IMG/VR virus record: IMGVR_UViG_3300017739_002968
Location: 1-20,878 of that record
Reading direction: 5' to 3' (one strand)
From: a virus
Length of the DNA: 20,878 nt
The position numbers were made by a program, and so were the translations under genes. Shown here in pieces: positions 12,955 to 19,797 of the stretch. Position 1 is the first letter of the stretch. Every line of letters begins with the position of its first letter. The notes beneath the pieces are model-generated. The model did no database searches. It was not told the origin of the DNA and worked only from the letters and a program-made list of their open reading frames with translations.

Positions 12955-13206
12955 ATGAAAGAACACAACTACACAGAAGCCTTCAGCGAAGGTATATCGT
13001 TCATCAGAAGATGGTGGACTAGAAGCAAGGAAGATTGGGTGGGAGCCATAGATGAGTTCTACCCTGCGCTTGGACTAGCGAATTTTACGAACTGGCAATT
13101 AGAAGAGTACCTAAAAGCAGGTGCCAAAGGCGAAGCCTACCTACCTCCCGATCTAGAGGTGGTGGATGATAACGGATCACTTATAATAAGAGTCAAAGGA
13201 GAGTAA
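12955..13206 (+). CDS. Hypothetical protein
   Basis: An 83-aa product starting at ATG 12955 after GAGAGGAAT; the in-frame ATG at 12937 is inside the previous gene. It is Trp-rich at the front (FIRRWWTRSKEDW) and ends with a small beta hairpin pattern (GSLIIRVKGE). No family recognised. Confidence 0.75.
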   Translation: MKEHNYTEAFSEGISFIRRWWTRSKEDWVGAIDEFYPALGLANFTNWQLEEYLKAGAKGEAYLPPDLEVVDDNGSLIIRVKGE

Positions 13207-13207
13207 C

Positions 13208-13486
13208 ATGGCTTATGAACAGAACTGGAACCCAGACAGCAAGATGGTAGAGAAGGAGGCGATTGCTTTCCTGTGTACCCAAGTGACAGAGGTCACAGAC
13301 AATGCTTTTCATATCCGCAAGGAGTCCGACGACGGTGGTACTACCCTGTCCATCTATGTGGAAATGAATGAGGATGGAACTAAAGGCTTTGAGGGCCGAC
13401 CAATACATTTTGATGAACTAAAAGGCTGGCGTATCGTATGGGTTAATTGCCCACCACGCTATACAAACAAGTGGAGGAACCAATGA
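13208..13486 (+). CDS. Hypothetical protein
   Basis: A 92-aa product with SD AAAGGAGAG, starting 1 bp after the previous stop. MAYEQNWNPDSKMVEKEA, then FHIRKESDDGG and LSIYVEMNEDG suggest alternating strands, ending in a Trp/Pro-rich stretch. Its stop overlaps the ATGATG of the next gene. Confidence 0.75.
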   Translation: MAYEQNWNPDSKMVEKEAIAFLCTQVTEVTDNAFHIRKESDDGGTTLSIYVEMNEDGTKGFEGRPIHFDELKGWRIVWVNCPPRYTNKWRNQ

Positions 13487-13749
13487 TGAATCCGATGCAA
13501 GCACTACAATATAGCCCTCGCAAGGGCGATGTGATTATTTACAATGATGGCTCATACACAGAGATCATGCAGGATCTGCGAAAAGGTAGCCCATCTGTCA
13601 AGGCTATGTTCCATGCACTTGGCTCCGAGCCAAGCGAAATATCTAGTCATGTCCCTGCCATAAGAAAGGACATGATACAAGGCAAGTGCCACCTATGTCG
13701 CAAAGAGGCTGATGATGTACAAGATACTCCAGATCCAACCCAAGAGTAA
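13483..13749 (+). CDS. Hypothetical protein with KGDVIIY motif and one CxxC
   Basis: An 88-aa product; the ATG at 13483 follows GTGGAGGAAC. PRKGDVIIYNDGSY (12-25) is a possible remote GDLV relative placed further from the N-terminus, and CHLC near residue 70 could bind half a zinc site. The tail is acidic with Asp-Pro repeats. Confidence 0.7.
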   Translation: MMNPMQALQYSPRKGDVIIYNDGSYTEIMQDLRKGSPSVKAMFHALGSEPSEISSHVPAIRKDMIQGKCHLCRKEADDVQDTPDPTQE

Positions 13750-13750
13750 C

Positions 13751-13957
13751 ATGATCGTGGCCCACATCAAACATAACAAGAGATACTACTGTGTAGGGGA
13801 TGATGGGTACTCTGTACAGATATTCGATAGTAACAAAGATGGAGAGATTATATCGTGGATCGAGATAGCCAGATTTGAGAACCGGATGTTGAAAGATGTG
13901 GTTAGAAACAAGTCCACATTCAGAACCTGCCTCAAACTCGGACAAAAAATGTCCTAG
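13751..13957 (+). CDS. Hypothetical protein ending in operator-encoded GQKMS
   Basis: A 68-aa product starting at ATG 13751, just after the previous stop; the upstream in-frame ATG at 13712 lacks an SD, but this one is also weak (AAGAG). MIVAHIKHNKRYYCVGDDG continues to IISWIEIARFEN. The last codons GGA-CAA-AAA-ATG-TCC-TAG are the operator plus the first bases of the -35 TAGACA. Confidence 0.68.
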   Translation: MIVAHIKHNKRYYCVGDDGYSVQIFDSNKDGEIISWIEIARFENRMLKDVVRNKSTFRTCLKLGQKMS

Positions 13958-13982
13958 ACAAAACTTACCACTAGGTTATATT
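13940..13982 (+). promoter_or_regulatory. GGACA operator-promoter 10
   Basis: GGACA-AAAAA-TGTCC (13940-13954), -35 TAGACA (13955-13960), 16-bp spacer, -10 TATATT (13977-13982), leader ACTAACATCAACAAC. It drives the gene at 14008; TAG of the -35 ends the upstream gene. Confidence 0.88.
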
Positions 13983-14007
13983 ACTAACATCAACAACGGA
14001 GACTATT

Positions 14008-14349
14008 ATGAAATGGCAAAGAAGGAAAGGCAACTTTTATGTGAAGCATAAAGAGGGGATGAGAACCCGAAACGGTATGCACTACCTCCTATATCCTTTC
14101 ATAGTCCACAGGGAAGAACGGTTCAATAGTTCAACTGAGGAATACACAGAGGTAAAAAACAGATGGCTGGCGACTCATCTACCAACAGGCTTCAATCTTG
14201 GCAGAGGCCACAGACTACTAAAGGAGACTCAAGCGATGGTTGAAAAACTTACTGAGTACCCTGCGTTTCTACTGCCGACACAAGATGCAATAATGAACTC
14301 TCTCAGAGAGGAAGGAGTCTATGAACAGGTTGCTAGCCTCGTATCATAA
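14008..14349 (+). CDS. Hypothetical basic protein
   Basis: A 113-aa product with SD ACGGAGAC. The N-terminus is basic (MKWQRRKGNFYVKHKEG), followed by MHYLLYPFIVHRE and a helical C-terminal half. No motif recognised. Monocistronic; ends 7 bp before the promoter of the metallopeptidase/VWA gene. Confidence 0.78.
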   Translation: MKWQRRKGNFYVKHKEGMRTRNGMHYLLYPFIVHREERFNSSTEEYTEVKNRWLATHLPTGFNLGRGHRLLKETQAMVEKLTEYPAFLLPTQDAIMNSLREEGVYEQVASLVS

Positions 14350-14356
14350 TAAAAAC

Positions 14357-14399
14357 GGACATAATTTGTCCTTTACATTTTTTCAAAACTGATTATAAT
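14357..14399 (+). promoter_or_regulatory. GGACA operator-promoter 11
   Basis: GGACA-TAATT-TGTCC (14357-14371), -35 TTTACA (14372-14377), 16-bp spacer, -10 TATAAT (14394-14399). One of the stronger-looking copies; it drives the metallopeptidase/VWA gene alone. Confidence 0.9.
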
Positions 14400-14426
14400 A
14401 TATACATAACTCAGAAGGAGGTCGAT

Positions 14427-15656
14427 ATGACTGACGAAACTAAAACAGAACAGCAAGAACCAAAGGTTGACTTTGATCTTGACCTACACACTTATCGCTT
14501 ACTACAGGCTGAACCGTTCTTCGCAGCGTTGTCTCGTAGAATACACAAGTCCTCTACTACTGCGATACCCACAGCCGGTGTTCGTATGAACGAGGGCAGC
14601 GGTAACTTTGAGATGATCTACAATCCTAAGTTCTTTGCTAGTCTGCCGGACAATCAAAAGCTTGGTGTCTTGATGCACGAGATGTATCATATCATCTTTG
14701 AACATGTCACAGGTAGGCTACCCCCAGAAGGTATGTCCAAGATGTGGAACATCGCCACAGATCTGGCTATCAATACCCATATAGCCGACGACATCCCAGA
14801 AGGAGGCTGTATTCCAACCAGAGGACGCTTTGAGTCCTATCCCGAAGGGCAGTCTGCTGAGTGGTACTACTCCAAATTACAGCAAGACAAAGAGAATGGC
14901 GAAGGGCCTTTCGATCCAGAGAACCAAGAAGGTGATGGAGGCGGTGATGGGTCTGGTGATCCAGACTCGCTTGACGATCACAGTGGTTGGGGCGAAGCCA
15001 ATCAAGAGACTCGCCAAATGGCCCAAGAGCGTATGCGACAGGCTGTTGAGGATGCTGTCAAAGAGGTGCAGTCCAAAGGCAACGGATGGGGTAATGTGTC
15101 CTCATCTATGAGAGAGCGTATCATTGATATGATAACTCCGAAGGTCGATTGGCGCAAAGTGCTTCGTTACTTTATCAAGACCTCACAGAGACAGAACAAG
15201 CGATCAACTGTTCGTAGAATCAACCCACGCTATCCCTACATCCATGCCGGAAAGAAGGTCAAGCGTACTGCGAGGATCGCTATCTCTATCGACCAGAGTG
15301 GTTCTGTTTCAGATGATATGTTATCCGCTTTCTTCTCAGAACTGAATGGCCTCGCTCAACACTGCGAGTTTACTGTTGTACCCTTCGATACTCAAGTCGA
15401 TGAGTCCAAAGTCTATGTCTGGAAGAAAGGACAGCGCAAGCAAGTCGAGCGTGTTCTTTGCGGAGGTACTTGCTTTGACGCTCCAACCAAGTGGGTTAAC
15501 GAACATGGCGGCTTCGATGGCCATATCGTTCTCACAGATATGGAGGCTCCAAAGCCTGTGGCATCCAAGTGTCAGCGCATCTGGTTCACTACAGAGCAGT
15601 GTGCTAGCAACCCTTACTTTCAAACGAACGAAAAGGTGATCGGCATCAGTATGTGA
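14427..15656 (+). CDS. Putative metallopeptidase with C-terminal VWA-like domain
   Basis: A 409-aa protein of the type pairing an N-terminal putative zinc metallopeptidase (DUF2201-like) with a C-terminal VWA-like domain. The zinc motif HEMYH is at 84-88 with His93 nearby. An acidic Gly-rich linker spans about 155-190. The VWA part starts near 282 (ARIAISIDQSGSVS); its MIDAS set is Asp289-x-Ser291-x-Ser293, Thr348 and Asp371. In RavA-ViaA and related systems such proteins partner a MoxR AAA+ ATPase, and one is encoded at 17030 under the same kind of promoter. The pair may remodel or mature a phage or host complex; the target is unknown. SD AAGGAGGTC. Confidence 0.88.
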   Translation: MTDETKTEQQEPKVDFDLDLHTYRLLQAEPFFAALSRRIHKSSTTAIPTAGVRMNEGSGNFEMIYNPKFFASLPDNQKLGVLMHEMYHIIFEHVTGRLPPEGMSKMWNIATDLAINTHIADDIPEGGCIPTRGRFESYPEGQSAEWYYSKLQQDKENGEGPFDPENQEGDGGGDGSGDPDSLDDHSGWGEANQETRQMAQERMRQAVEDAVKEVQSKGNGWGNVSSSMRERIIDMITPKVDWRKVLRYFIKTSQRQNKRSTVRRINPRYPYIHAGKKVKRTARIAISIDQSGSVSDDMLSAFFSELNGLAQHCEFTVVPFDTQVDESKVYVWKKGQRKQVERVLCGGTCFDAPTKWVNEHGGFDGHIVLTDMEAPKPVASKCQRIWFTTEQCASNPYFQTNEKVIGISM

Positions 15657-15668
15657 TCCTTTTCGGAG

Positions 15669-15687
15669 CCTCCTCCTAGTGAGGAGG
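15669..15687 (+). other. GC-rich hairpin after the VWA gene
   Basis: CCTCCTC (15669-15675) pairs with GAGGAGG (15681-15687) around a 5-nt loop, 13 bp after the stop. No U-tract follows, so a classical intrinsic terminator is doubtful; it may stabilise the 3' end or slow polymerase. Confidence 0.5.
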
Positions 15688-15719
15688 GGTAAGGGTGGGC
15701 AAGAACATTTATACAAACC

Positions 15720-15763
15720 GGACATTTTATGTCCTCGACAATAAGACCAAAACTCTATATATT
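15720..15763 (+). promoter_or_regulatory. GGACA operator-promoter 12
   Basis: GGACA-TTTTA-TGTCC (15720-15734), -35 TCGACA (15735-15740), 17-bp spacer, -10 TATATT (15758-15763). Intergenic; drives 15780, 15989 and 16270. The ATG is only 17 bp from the -10, so the leader is unusually short. Confidence 0.83.
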
Positions 15764-15779
15764 GTAGTAGAGGTTACCA

Positions 15780-15980
15780 ATGAAAGACTTTCTAAAAATA
15801 GTACAGATTATCGAGACAGACAACGATGGGTGGTTCGCCATTCGTGGTATGCTGACAGCTGATAAGATTGTGTGGACTAGAAGCGTTGGTGAAAAGGTCT
15901 ATGTGATGCTGAGCGCAGATGTAGACCTCAGACATGTCACAGATTACATTAACAAGATACATAACTCATTCAACAACTGA
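15780..15980 (+). CDS. Hypothetical small protein
   Basis: A 66-aa product, MKDFLKIVQIIETDNDG, then WFAIRGMLTADKIVWT, YVMLSADVD and a helical end. SD AGAGGTTACC. It resembles a small beta protein but lacks the GDLV start. First gene of a three-gene unit in which the next two are family members. Confidence 0.72.
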   Translation: MKDFLKIVQIIETDNDGWFAIRGMLTADKIVWTRSVGEKVYVMLSADVDLRHVTDYINKIHNSFNN

Positions 15981-15988
15981 GGTGCGCC

Positions 15989-16273
15989 ATGAAAGCATTT
16001 AGGGATAGAGAATCAAAAGGCAAGGTAGGCAAATTCCGAGTTGGAGATCTGGTCACATTGTCAGCCTATGGGCTGAGTACAGAGCAGAACTACTCGATAA
16101 AATGGGAGATGGAACAAGCCGACAAAGTGTTCTGCGCTCTGGTAATATCCACCAGCGATCAAGAAAAAGAGGGTAGAACTTACCCCATAAAAGTCAAGTG
16201 GATAGGCATGCCCAAAGGCAACAAGTGCTGTAACTTTTATCACAGAGAACTCAAGATTGTGAGAGTAAAATGA
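15989..16273 (+). CDS. GDLV-family protein with N-terminal extension
   Basis: A 94-aa product; the signature VGDLVTLSAYG begins at residue 18 after a basic lead (FRDRESKGKVGKF). Later strands are CALVISTSDQE, YPIKVKWIG and RELKIVRVK. SD TGAGGTGC. Its TGA overlaps the next ATG. Confidence 0.8.
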   Translation: MKAFRDRESKGKVGKFRVGDLVTLSAYGLSTEQNYSIKWEMEQADKVFCALVISTSDQEKEGRTYPIKVKWIGMPKGNKCCNFYHRELKIVRVK

Positions 16274-16461
16274 GACAGGGAGACTTGATTATATTTCGAC
16301 ATGGGTGGTACGGTGACGATCCGCTCATCGGTCTTGTGCTTGGTTTCGACTTTCTAAGAGAGAAAACATGCATCCATGTCGCAAGTGCCAACGAGAGCAT
16401 CTGGGTTTACAATGAAGACATAGCGTTGGTCGCAGAAGATACGGACAAAAAATGTCCTTGA
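16270..16461 (+). CDS. GDLV-family small protein ending in operator-encoded DKKCP
   Basis: A 63-aa product: MRQGDLIIFRHGWYG, LIGLVLGFDF, IHVASANES and WVYNEDIALV. Coupled to the previous gene by ATGA. The tail TDKKCP and the TGA stop come from operator-promoter 13. The same tail occurs on the products of 6368 and 9223, which are otherwise different in sequence. Confidence 0.82.
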   Translation: MRQGDLIIFRHGWYGDDPLIGLVLGFDFLREKTCIHVASANESIWVYNEDIALVAEDTDKKCP

Positions 16462-16485
16462 TTATTATTCACAATAGATTACATT
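16443..16485 (+). promoter_or_regulatory. GGACA operator-promoter 13
   Basis: GGACA-AAAAA-TGTCC (16443-16457), -35 TTGATT (16458-16463), 16-bp spacer, -10 TACATT (16480-16485), leader ACTAATATCAACAAC. Drives 16517 and 16729. Confidence 0.88.
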
Positions 16486-16516
16486 ACTAATATCAACAAC
16501 ACAGAAGGAGTTTATC

Positions 16517-16729
16517 ATGTCAGATAACAGCATCACAATCAAAGTCTCCCTATCGGACGACTTGTTAAAGAAGGTCGCTACACTGTTAGCACCACCACCA
16601 TCACCAAGCCCAATGGGTATCCCTGCCTCTCTACTCCCTGCACTGATGGCCAGAGCACTAACGGAAGATGAAGGTGAATCAAAAGAAGAACAGCCGACTA
16701 TCGGCTTCAAGATCGAAGGAGGCAAGTAA
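16517..16729 (+). CDS. Hypothetical protein with proline-rich segment
   Basis: A 70-aa product with SD AGAAGGAGT. N-terminal strand ITIKVSLSDDLLKKV, then APPPSPSPMG, and an acidic C-terminal stretch (LTEDEGESKEEQ). The proline tract may be a flexible hinge. No family recognised. TAATG overlap with the next gene. Confidence 0.75.
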   Translation: MSDNSITIKVSLSDDLLKKVATLLAPPPSPSPMGIPASLLPALMARALTEDEGESKEEQPTIGFKIEGGK

Positions 16730-16953
16730 TGAATATCATAACACAAGAAGAATACCAATCTGCGAGAGGTTGGGATATTAAAAGAACCCTTGTAGAGCAC
16801 AACGGAAAGTACTATGTGATCTCAGAAGCACCTTCGGAGTGTTTGATCTTCCCTAGCGATGGCGATGGCAACTCCGATTATGTCGAGGTCGGATCGGCTG
16901 AGAGCACAGGAGATGCAATGACGAAAATCATAATCGGACAAATTCTGTCCTAG
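16729..16953 (+). CDS. Hypothetical protein ending in operator-encoded GQILS
   Basis: A 74-aa product, SD GGAGGCAAG. MNIITQEEYQSARGWD, then KYYVISEAPSECLIF and an acidic loop (PSDGDGNSD). The codons GGA-CAA-ATT-CTG-TCC-TAG are operator-promoter 14, with TAG from its -35. A helix precedes this tail (GDAMTKIII). Confidence 0.78.
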   Translation: MNIITQEEYQSARGWDIKRTLVEHNGKYYVISEAPSECLIFPSDGDGNSDYVEVGSAESTGDAMTKIIIGQILS

Positions 16954-16979
16954 ACAATTTATCACAACCTAGTTATAAT
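16936..16979 (+). promoter_or_regulatory. GGACA operator-promoter 14
   Basis: GGACA-AATTC-TGTCC (16936-16950), -35 TAGACA (16951-16956), 17-bp spacer, -10 TATAAT (16974-16979). It drives the MoxR ATPase gene, with a leader of about 45 nt that is longer than usual and includes GGCTTTTCAGCC, a small hairpin (17000-17011). Confidence 0.88.
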
Positions 16980-17029
16980 ATAAACATCATTAAAACAAAG
17001 GCTTTTCAGCCACAACACTGGAGACTATC

Positions 17030-18085
17030 ATGTCTATTGATTTCAAAACCCTATTTAATGTTCTTCCTCATGTTCTCGAAGCACGCTTTCCTGTCCTCCT
17101 TCGTGGTCGGCATGGTATCGGTAAGTCCACAGTCGTCTATCAGCAAGCAGATGCTCTTGAACTGCCTGTTGTCGAGCGTCGGGCTTCACAAATGACCGAA
17201 GGTGACTTGCTTGGTCTACCAAAGGTAGATGGTAATGTAACCGCTTGGTTGCCACCAGAATGGCTAGCACAGGCTTGTAACGAACCTGTCGTCTTGTTTC
17301 TTGACGAGGTTGATCGTGCTACCCTAGAGGTGCGACAGGGTATCTTTGAACTCTGTGACTCTCGCAAGATTGCAGGTCACAAACTCCATCCCGACACCTT
17401 GATCTTTGCTTGTGTCAATGGTGGTAAGCATGGTGCTGAGTATCAAGTCAATGAATTTGACCCTGCGGAACTAGACCGCTACACCGTATTCGATGTAGAA
17501 CCTACGGTTGAAGACTGGCTTAACTGGGCCAAAGGCAAGGTTGCAGATGAGGTTTGGGATTTCATCAACCACAATCATCAGCACCTTGAGCATAACGACA
17601 CCTTCGAGCCTAACAAGGTTTATCCTTCTCGACGCTCTTGGGAACGACTATCAGATGCTCTGCTGTCTGTCGGTGAGATCAAGCACAGCCCTATGCTCTA
17701 TCACCTTGCACATTCCTTCATTGGCTTTGAAGGTGCTATGGCTCTGAACGACTACATCAAGAACTACTCTAAGGTAGTTACTCCAGAGCAGATACTTGAT
17801 GAAGGTAAGGTTGACTTGACAACAAAGTTCAAGATCAATGATCACAACTCTCTCATTGAAAAGTTCAAGGCTAAGGAGTGCTTCGATTCCGAGTTGTCCA
17901 ACGGACAGTTACAGAACCTCGCTGAGTACTTTGTGACTCTGCCTTCCGAGATCGCTATGACTCTCTGGCAAGCGATGGGGTCTGGTAAGGAGGCCACCAA
18001 GAATGTCGCAAGGCTTCATGGGCTTCAAACAAAGTCCGGCTCAGTGCAAGACTTTATCGTCAGTATCCTAACAGCAGGGCAGTAG
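17030..18085 (+). CDS. MoxR-type AAA+ ATPase
   Basis: A 351-aa AAA+ protein. Walker A GRHGIGKST spans 26-34 (Lys32, Ser33), Walker B VVLFLDEVD ends at 95 with Asp92-Glu93, sensor 1 is Asn130 (IFACVNGG), and ELDR at 147-150 gives a probable arginine finger. The C-terminal 150 residues form a helical lid-like region. MoxR ATPases act as hexamers with VWA-domain partners to insert metals or remodel complexes; the likely partner is the 409-aa protein at 14427, separated by six small genes. SD TGGAGACT. Codon use looks similar to the VWA gene, suggesting they travel together. Confidence 0.9.
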   Translation: MSIDFKTLFNVLPHVLEARFPVLLRGRHGIGKSTVVYQQADALELPVVERRASQMTEGDLLGLPKVDGNVTAWLPPEWLAQACNEPVVLFLDEVDRATLEVRQGIFELCDSRKIAGHKLHPDTLIFACVNGGKHGAEYQVNEFDPAELDRYTVFDVEPTVEDWLNWAKGKVADEVWDFINHNHQHLEHNDTFEPNKVYPSRRSWERLSDALLSVGEIKHSPMLYHLAHSFIGFEGAMALNDYIKNYSKVVTPEQILDEGKVDLTTKFKINDHNSLIEKFKAKECFDSELSNGQLQNLAEYFVTLPSEIAMTLWQAMGSGKEATKNVARLHGLQTKSGSVQDFIVSILTAGQ

Positions 18086-18094
18086 CCCTACTGA

Positions 18095-18126
18095 TCCCCT
18101 ACCCCACAGTGTAGTCGGGTAGGGGA
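18095..18126 (+). other. Strong hairpin after the MoxR gene
   Basis: TCCCCTACCC (18095-18104) is complementary to GGGTAGGGGA (18117-18126) with a 12-nt loop, 10 bp after the stop. There is no following T-tract. Transcript 3'-end protection or pausing is possible; a rho-independent terminator is not well supported. Confidence 0.6.
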
Positions 18127-18134
18127 GTCCACCC

Positions 18135-18177
18135 GGACATTTTTTGTCCTTTACAATTTCTCTGAACTGGTTACATT
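18135..18177 (+). promoter_or_regulatory. GGACA operator-promoter 15
   Basis: GGACA-TTTTT-TGTCC (18135-18149), -35 TTTACA (18150-18155), 16-bp spacer, -10 TACATT (18172-18177), leader ATTAACATCAAC. Drives 18202-18705. Confidence 0.88.
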
Positions 18178-18201
18178 ATTAACATCAACGGAGGGCAGAC
18201 A

Positions 18202-18360
18202 GTGTCTAAGAAAAAAAACAAAGTATCTAAGCAACGCAACGCTATCCAACAGATACACATTGAGCAGAACCGAAAGGCAGGTGCTCACAAAGATAAAAAG
18301 AAAGAACAAAACCGAAAAGCATGCAGGAGGAATTATGCGAGAACCAATCAAAGTAGGTAA
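18202..18360 (+). CDS. Small highly basic protein (GTG start)
   Basis: A 52-aa product beginning (GTG) MSKKKNKVSKQRNA, with QNRKAGAHKDKKKEQNRKA in the middle. About one third of residues are Lys or Arg. The GTG is supported by GGAGGGC at the right distance and by the promoter just upstream. Nucleic-acid binding is possible by charge only. Its last 26 bp overlap the next gene, and AGGAGG inside it is that gene's SD. Confidence 0.72.
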   Translation: MSKKKNKVSKQRNAIQQIHIEQNRKAGAHKDKKKEQNRKACRRNYARTNQSR

Positions 18361-18517
18361 CCTAGTAAGTGTGAGCAATCACCAGCATCCATTGGCTGTC
18401 GTTACCGAGATAGTTAGGCCACACTACGGACAACCACCAGTTTATTGGGTCAAGTTCGTAGACAACGGTGAAGAACTGAGAATACAGAACAGAGATATAA
18501 AGAGAGTAATCAAGTGA
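18335..18517 (+). CDS. GDLV-family small protein (VGNLVSV)
   Basis: A 60-aa product starting at ATG 18335 after AGGAGGAATT. MREPIKVGNLVSVSNHQ, LAVVTEIVRPHYG, YWVKFVDNGEE and IQNRDIKRVIK. GNLV in place of GDLV characterises several members in this right-hand part. GTGA overlap with the following gene. Confidence 0.8.
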   Translation: MREPIKVGNLVSVSNHQHPLAVVTEIVRPHYGQPPVYWVKFVDNGEELRIQNRDIKRVIK

Positions 18518-18705
18518 AAAAGTTTAAAGTAGGCAATATTTTTATGTGGAACGATGGCGTGCTAGATCACTTGGTTATGATCGTACCATCAAAGAACGGA
18601 GTCGCTAACTGGATTGGATGGTGCGCTGTCCAGTTCGCTAGCGGAGGACAAAAGTTTCAAGTCCAACATCACGACCTCAAGCCTATCGAGCAAAACCGGA
18701 CATAA
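18514..18705 (+). CDS. GDLV-like small protein (VGNIFMW, GTG start)
   Basis: A 63-aa product starting with GTG at 18514, coupled to the previous stop. KKFKVGNIFMWNDGV, VMIVPSKNG, CAVQFASGGQK and HHDLKPIEQ. Its last residues NRT and TAA stop lie in operator-promoter 16, with TAA falling in the palindrome centre (third reading frame). Confidence 0.72.
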   Translation: MKKFKVGNIFMWNDGVLDHLVMIVPSKNGVANWIGWCAVQFASGGQKFQVQHHDLKPIEQNRT

Positions 18706-18740
18706 TTTGTCCTTTACAATTTCCCAGAACAGATTACATT
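18698..18740 (+). promoter_or_regulatory. GGACA operator-promoter 16
   Basis: GGACA-TAATT-TGTCC (18698-18712), -35 TTTACA (18713-18718), 16-bp spacer, -10 TACATT (18735-18740), leader ACTAACATCACCAAAAC. Drives 18770. Confidence 0.88.
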
Positions 18741-18769
18741 ACTAACATCACCAAAACAAAGAGGTTCCA

Positions 18770-19018
18770 ATGAGAATATCAAGTAAGCAAGGCGCAACAA
18801 TGACACCTAAGTGTGCAAACCTTATCAGAGACATGTACAAGTTAGTGAAGGAAGGCTTCACGATTGATGAGGCAAAGCAGTATCTTGAAATTGAGGGTTG
18901 GCGATGCGACAAAGGCTATCTCCCTTCAAAGGGCGATTGGAATAAAGCATCACAGCGCATCCGAATGGTTCAAGCCAGAAGACAGGCAGGAATGACCAAC
19001 ATCAAAGGCAGATGGTAG
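18770..19018 (+). CDS. Hypothetical helical basic protein
   Basis: An 82-aa product; SD AGAGGTTCC supports the ATG at 18770, and 18800 (MTPKCANLIRDM) is an alternative start. Two helical segments (NLIRDMYKLVKEGF, IDEAKQYLEIEGW) are followed by a basic C-terminus (SQRIRMVQARRQAGM). The layout is faintly HTH-like, so it is the window's least unlikely regulator candidate, but no clear HTH is seen. Confidence 0.75.
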   Translation: MRISSKQGATMTPKCANLIRDMYKLVKEGFTIDEAKQYLEIEGWRCDKGYLPSKGDWNKASQRIRMVQARRQAGMTNIKGRW

Positions 19019-19028
19019 CGAGCAAGTC

Positions 19029-19071
19029 GGACATTTTTTGTCCTTGCAATGTTTCGAGAACAGATTACATT
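19029..19071 (+). promoter_or_regulatory. GGACA operator-promoter 17
   Basis: GGACA-TTTTT-TGTCC (19029-19043), -35 TTGCAA (19044-19049), 16-bp spacer, -10 TACATT (19066-19071), leader ATAAACATCACCAAAAC. Drives 19102 and 19311. Confidence 0.86.
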
Positions 19072-19101
19072 ATAAACATCACCAAAACAACGGAGTCAAG
19101 T

Positions 19102-19308
19102 ATGATGTTAAAGAGATCAAAGTATTCACCACCATTCAAGTTTTATAATGAAGCGCAGTCTTGGGCCAACGATCAAGACTTTGATGATGTGTGGTTTATG
19201 ATCTACAACTACGAAGCAGAGGTTTATCAGATGGTTAACGACAGTCGGCTTCACTATCTCCAACATTGTTGGGGATTAGATATGAAAGTCATTGAGACTT
19301 GGGGGTAA
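19102..19308 (+). CDS. Hypothetical small aromatic-rich protein
   Basis: A 68-aa product from ATG 19102 (an adjacent ATG at 19105) after ACGGAGTC; an in-frame ATG at 19012 would start upstream of the promoter. MMLKRSKYSPPFKFYNEA, then DFDDVWFMIYNYEAEVYQM and HCWGLDMKVIETWG. Many Trp, Tyr and Phe; no motif recognised. Confidence 0.75.
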   Translation: MMLKRSKYSPPFKFYNEAQSWANDQDFDDVWFMIYNYEAEVYQMVNDSRLHYLQHCWGLDMKVIETWG

Positions 19309-19310
19309 GC

Positions 19311-19520
19311 ATGTTGAGTAGCATCTACAAAGTCGGAGACTTATACACATACAACAACAAGGGTGCGACTACACTGTGTGATACATTGGTCGTGATACTG
19401 GGTCATGATCCCTACAGTGATAAGCATGTAAAGATCCAGTTCTTAAAGAACGGAATGATCGCACGAGGATGTTGGATAGGGTACTTGCTTCCAGTAGAAA
19501 CGGACATATTTTGTCCTTGA
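19311..19520 (+). CDS. GDLV-family small protein ending in operator-encoded DIFCP
   Basis: A 69-aa product from ATG 19311 after GGGGGTAAGC. MLSSIYKVGDLYTYNN, LVVILGHDPY, VKIQFLKNG and WIGYLLPV. GAC-ATA-TTT-TGT-CCT-TGA of operator-promoter 18 encodes the tail, giving DIFCP in place of DKKCP because the palindrome centre differs. Confidence 0.8.
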   Translation: MLSSIYKVGDLYTYNNKGATTLCDTLVVILGHDPYSDKHVKIQFLKNGMIARGCWIGYLLPVETDIFCP

Positions 19521-19544
19521 TTATTTTCGACAACAGATTACATT
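19502..19544 (+). promoter_or_regulatory. GGACA operator-promoter 18
   Basis: GGACA-TATTT-TGTCC (19502-19516), -35 TTGATT (19517-19522), 16-bp spacer, -10 TACATT (19539-19544), leader ATATACATCAACAAC. Drives 19573. Confidence 0.88.
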
Positions 19545-19572
19545 ATATACATCAACAACAAACGAGGTCATT

Positions 19573-19797
19573 ATGAACATCAATGTAGGCAACTTAGTAA
19601 GAGTAAATTTAGGATTCTTTTCAGTCGAGGGCGATCCGCTCAGATGTGAACGCAAGTATGCTTGGGGATTGGTCAAGGAGATCCGCAGAGAAGGCGAGCG
19701 ATTTATGGTTCATTTCATAGAAGATAATCGAGAGTACCTTATCAAGAGATTCGACATAAAAACAGTTGTCACAGACGATGGACAAATTCTGTCCTAG
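19573..19797 (+). CDS. GDLV-family small protein ending in operator-encoded GQILS
   Basis: A 74-aa product: MNINVGNLVRVNLGF, YAWGLVKEIRREG, FMVHFIEDNRE and FDIKTVVTD. SD ACGAGGTC. The end DGQILS and its TAG are operator-promoter 19. The same tail and stop arrangement is seen on the unrelated product of 16729. Confidence 0.82.
   Translation: MNINVGNLVRVNLGFFSVEGDPLRCERKYAWGLVKEIRREGERFMVHFIEDNREYLIKRFDIKTVVTDDGQILS

Noticed and set aside
15336-15725. Reverse-strand 129-codon frame over the VWA domain
   Set aside because: It is antisense to conserved MIDAS motifs, with no SD, and overlaps an operator-promoter on the other strand.
6299-19794. GGACA-N5-TGTCC palindromes as rho-independent terminators
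   Set aside because: The stems would be only 5 bp with no T-tract, and each is followed at fixed distance by -35 and -10 boxes and an SD. Placement fits operators far better.
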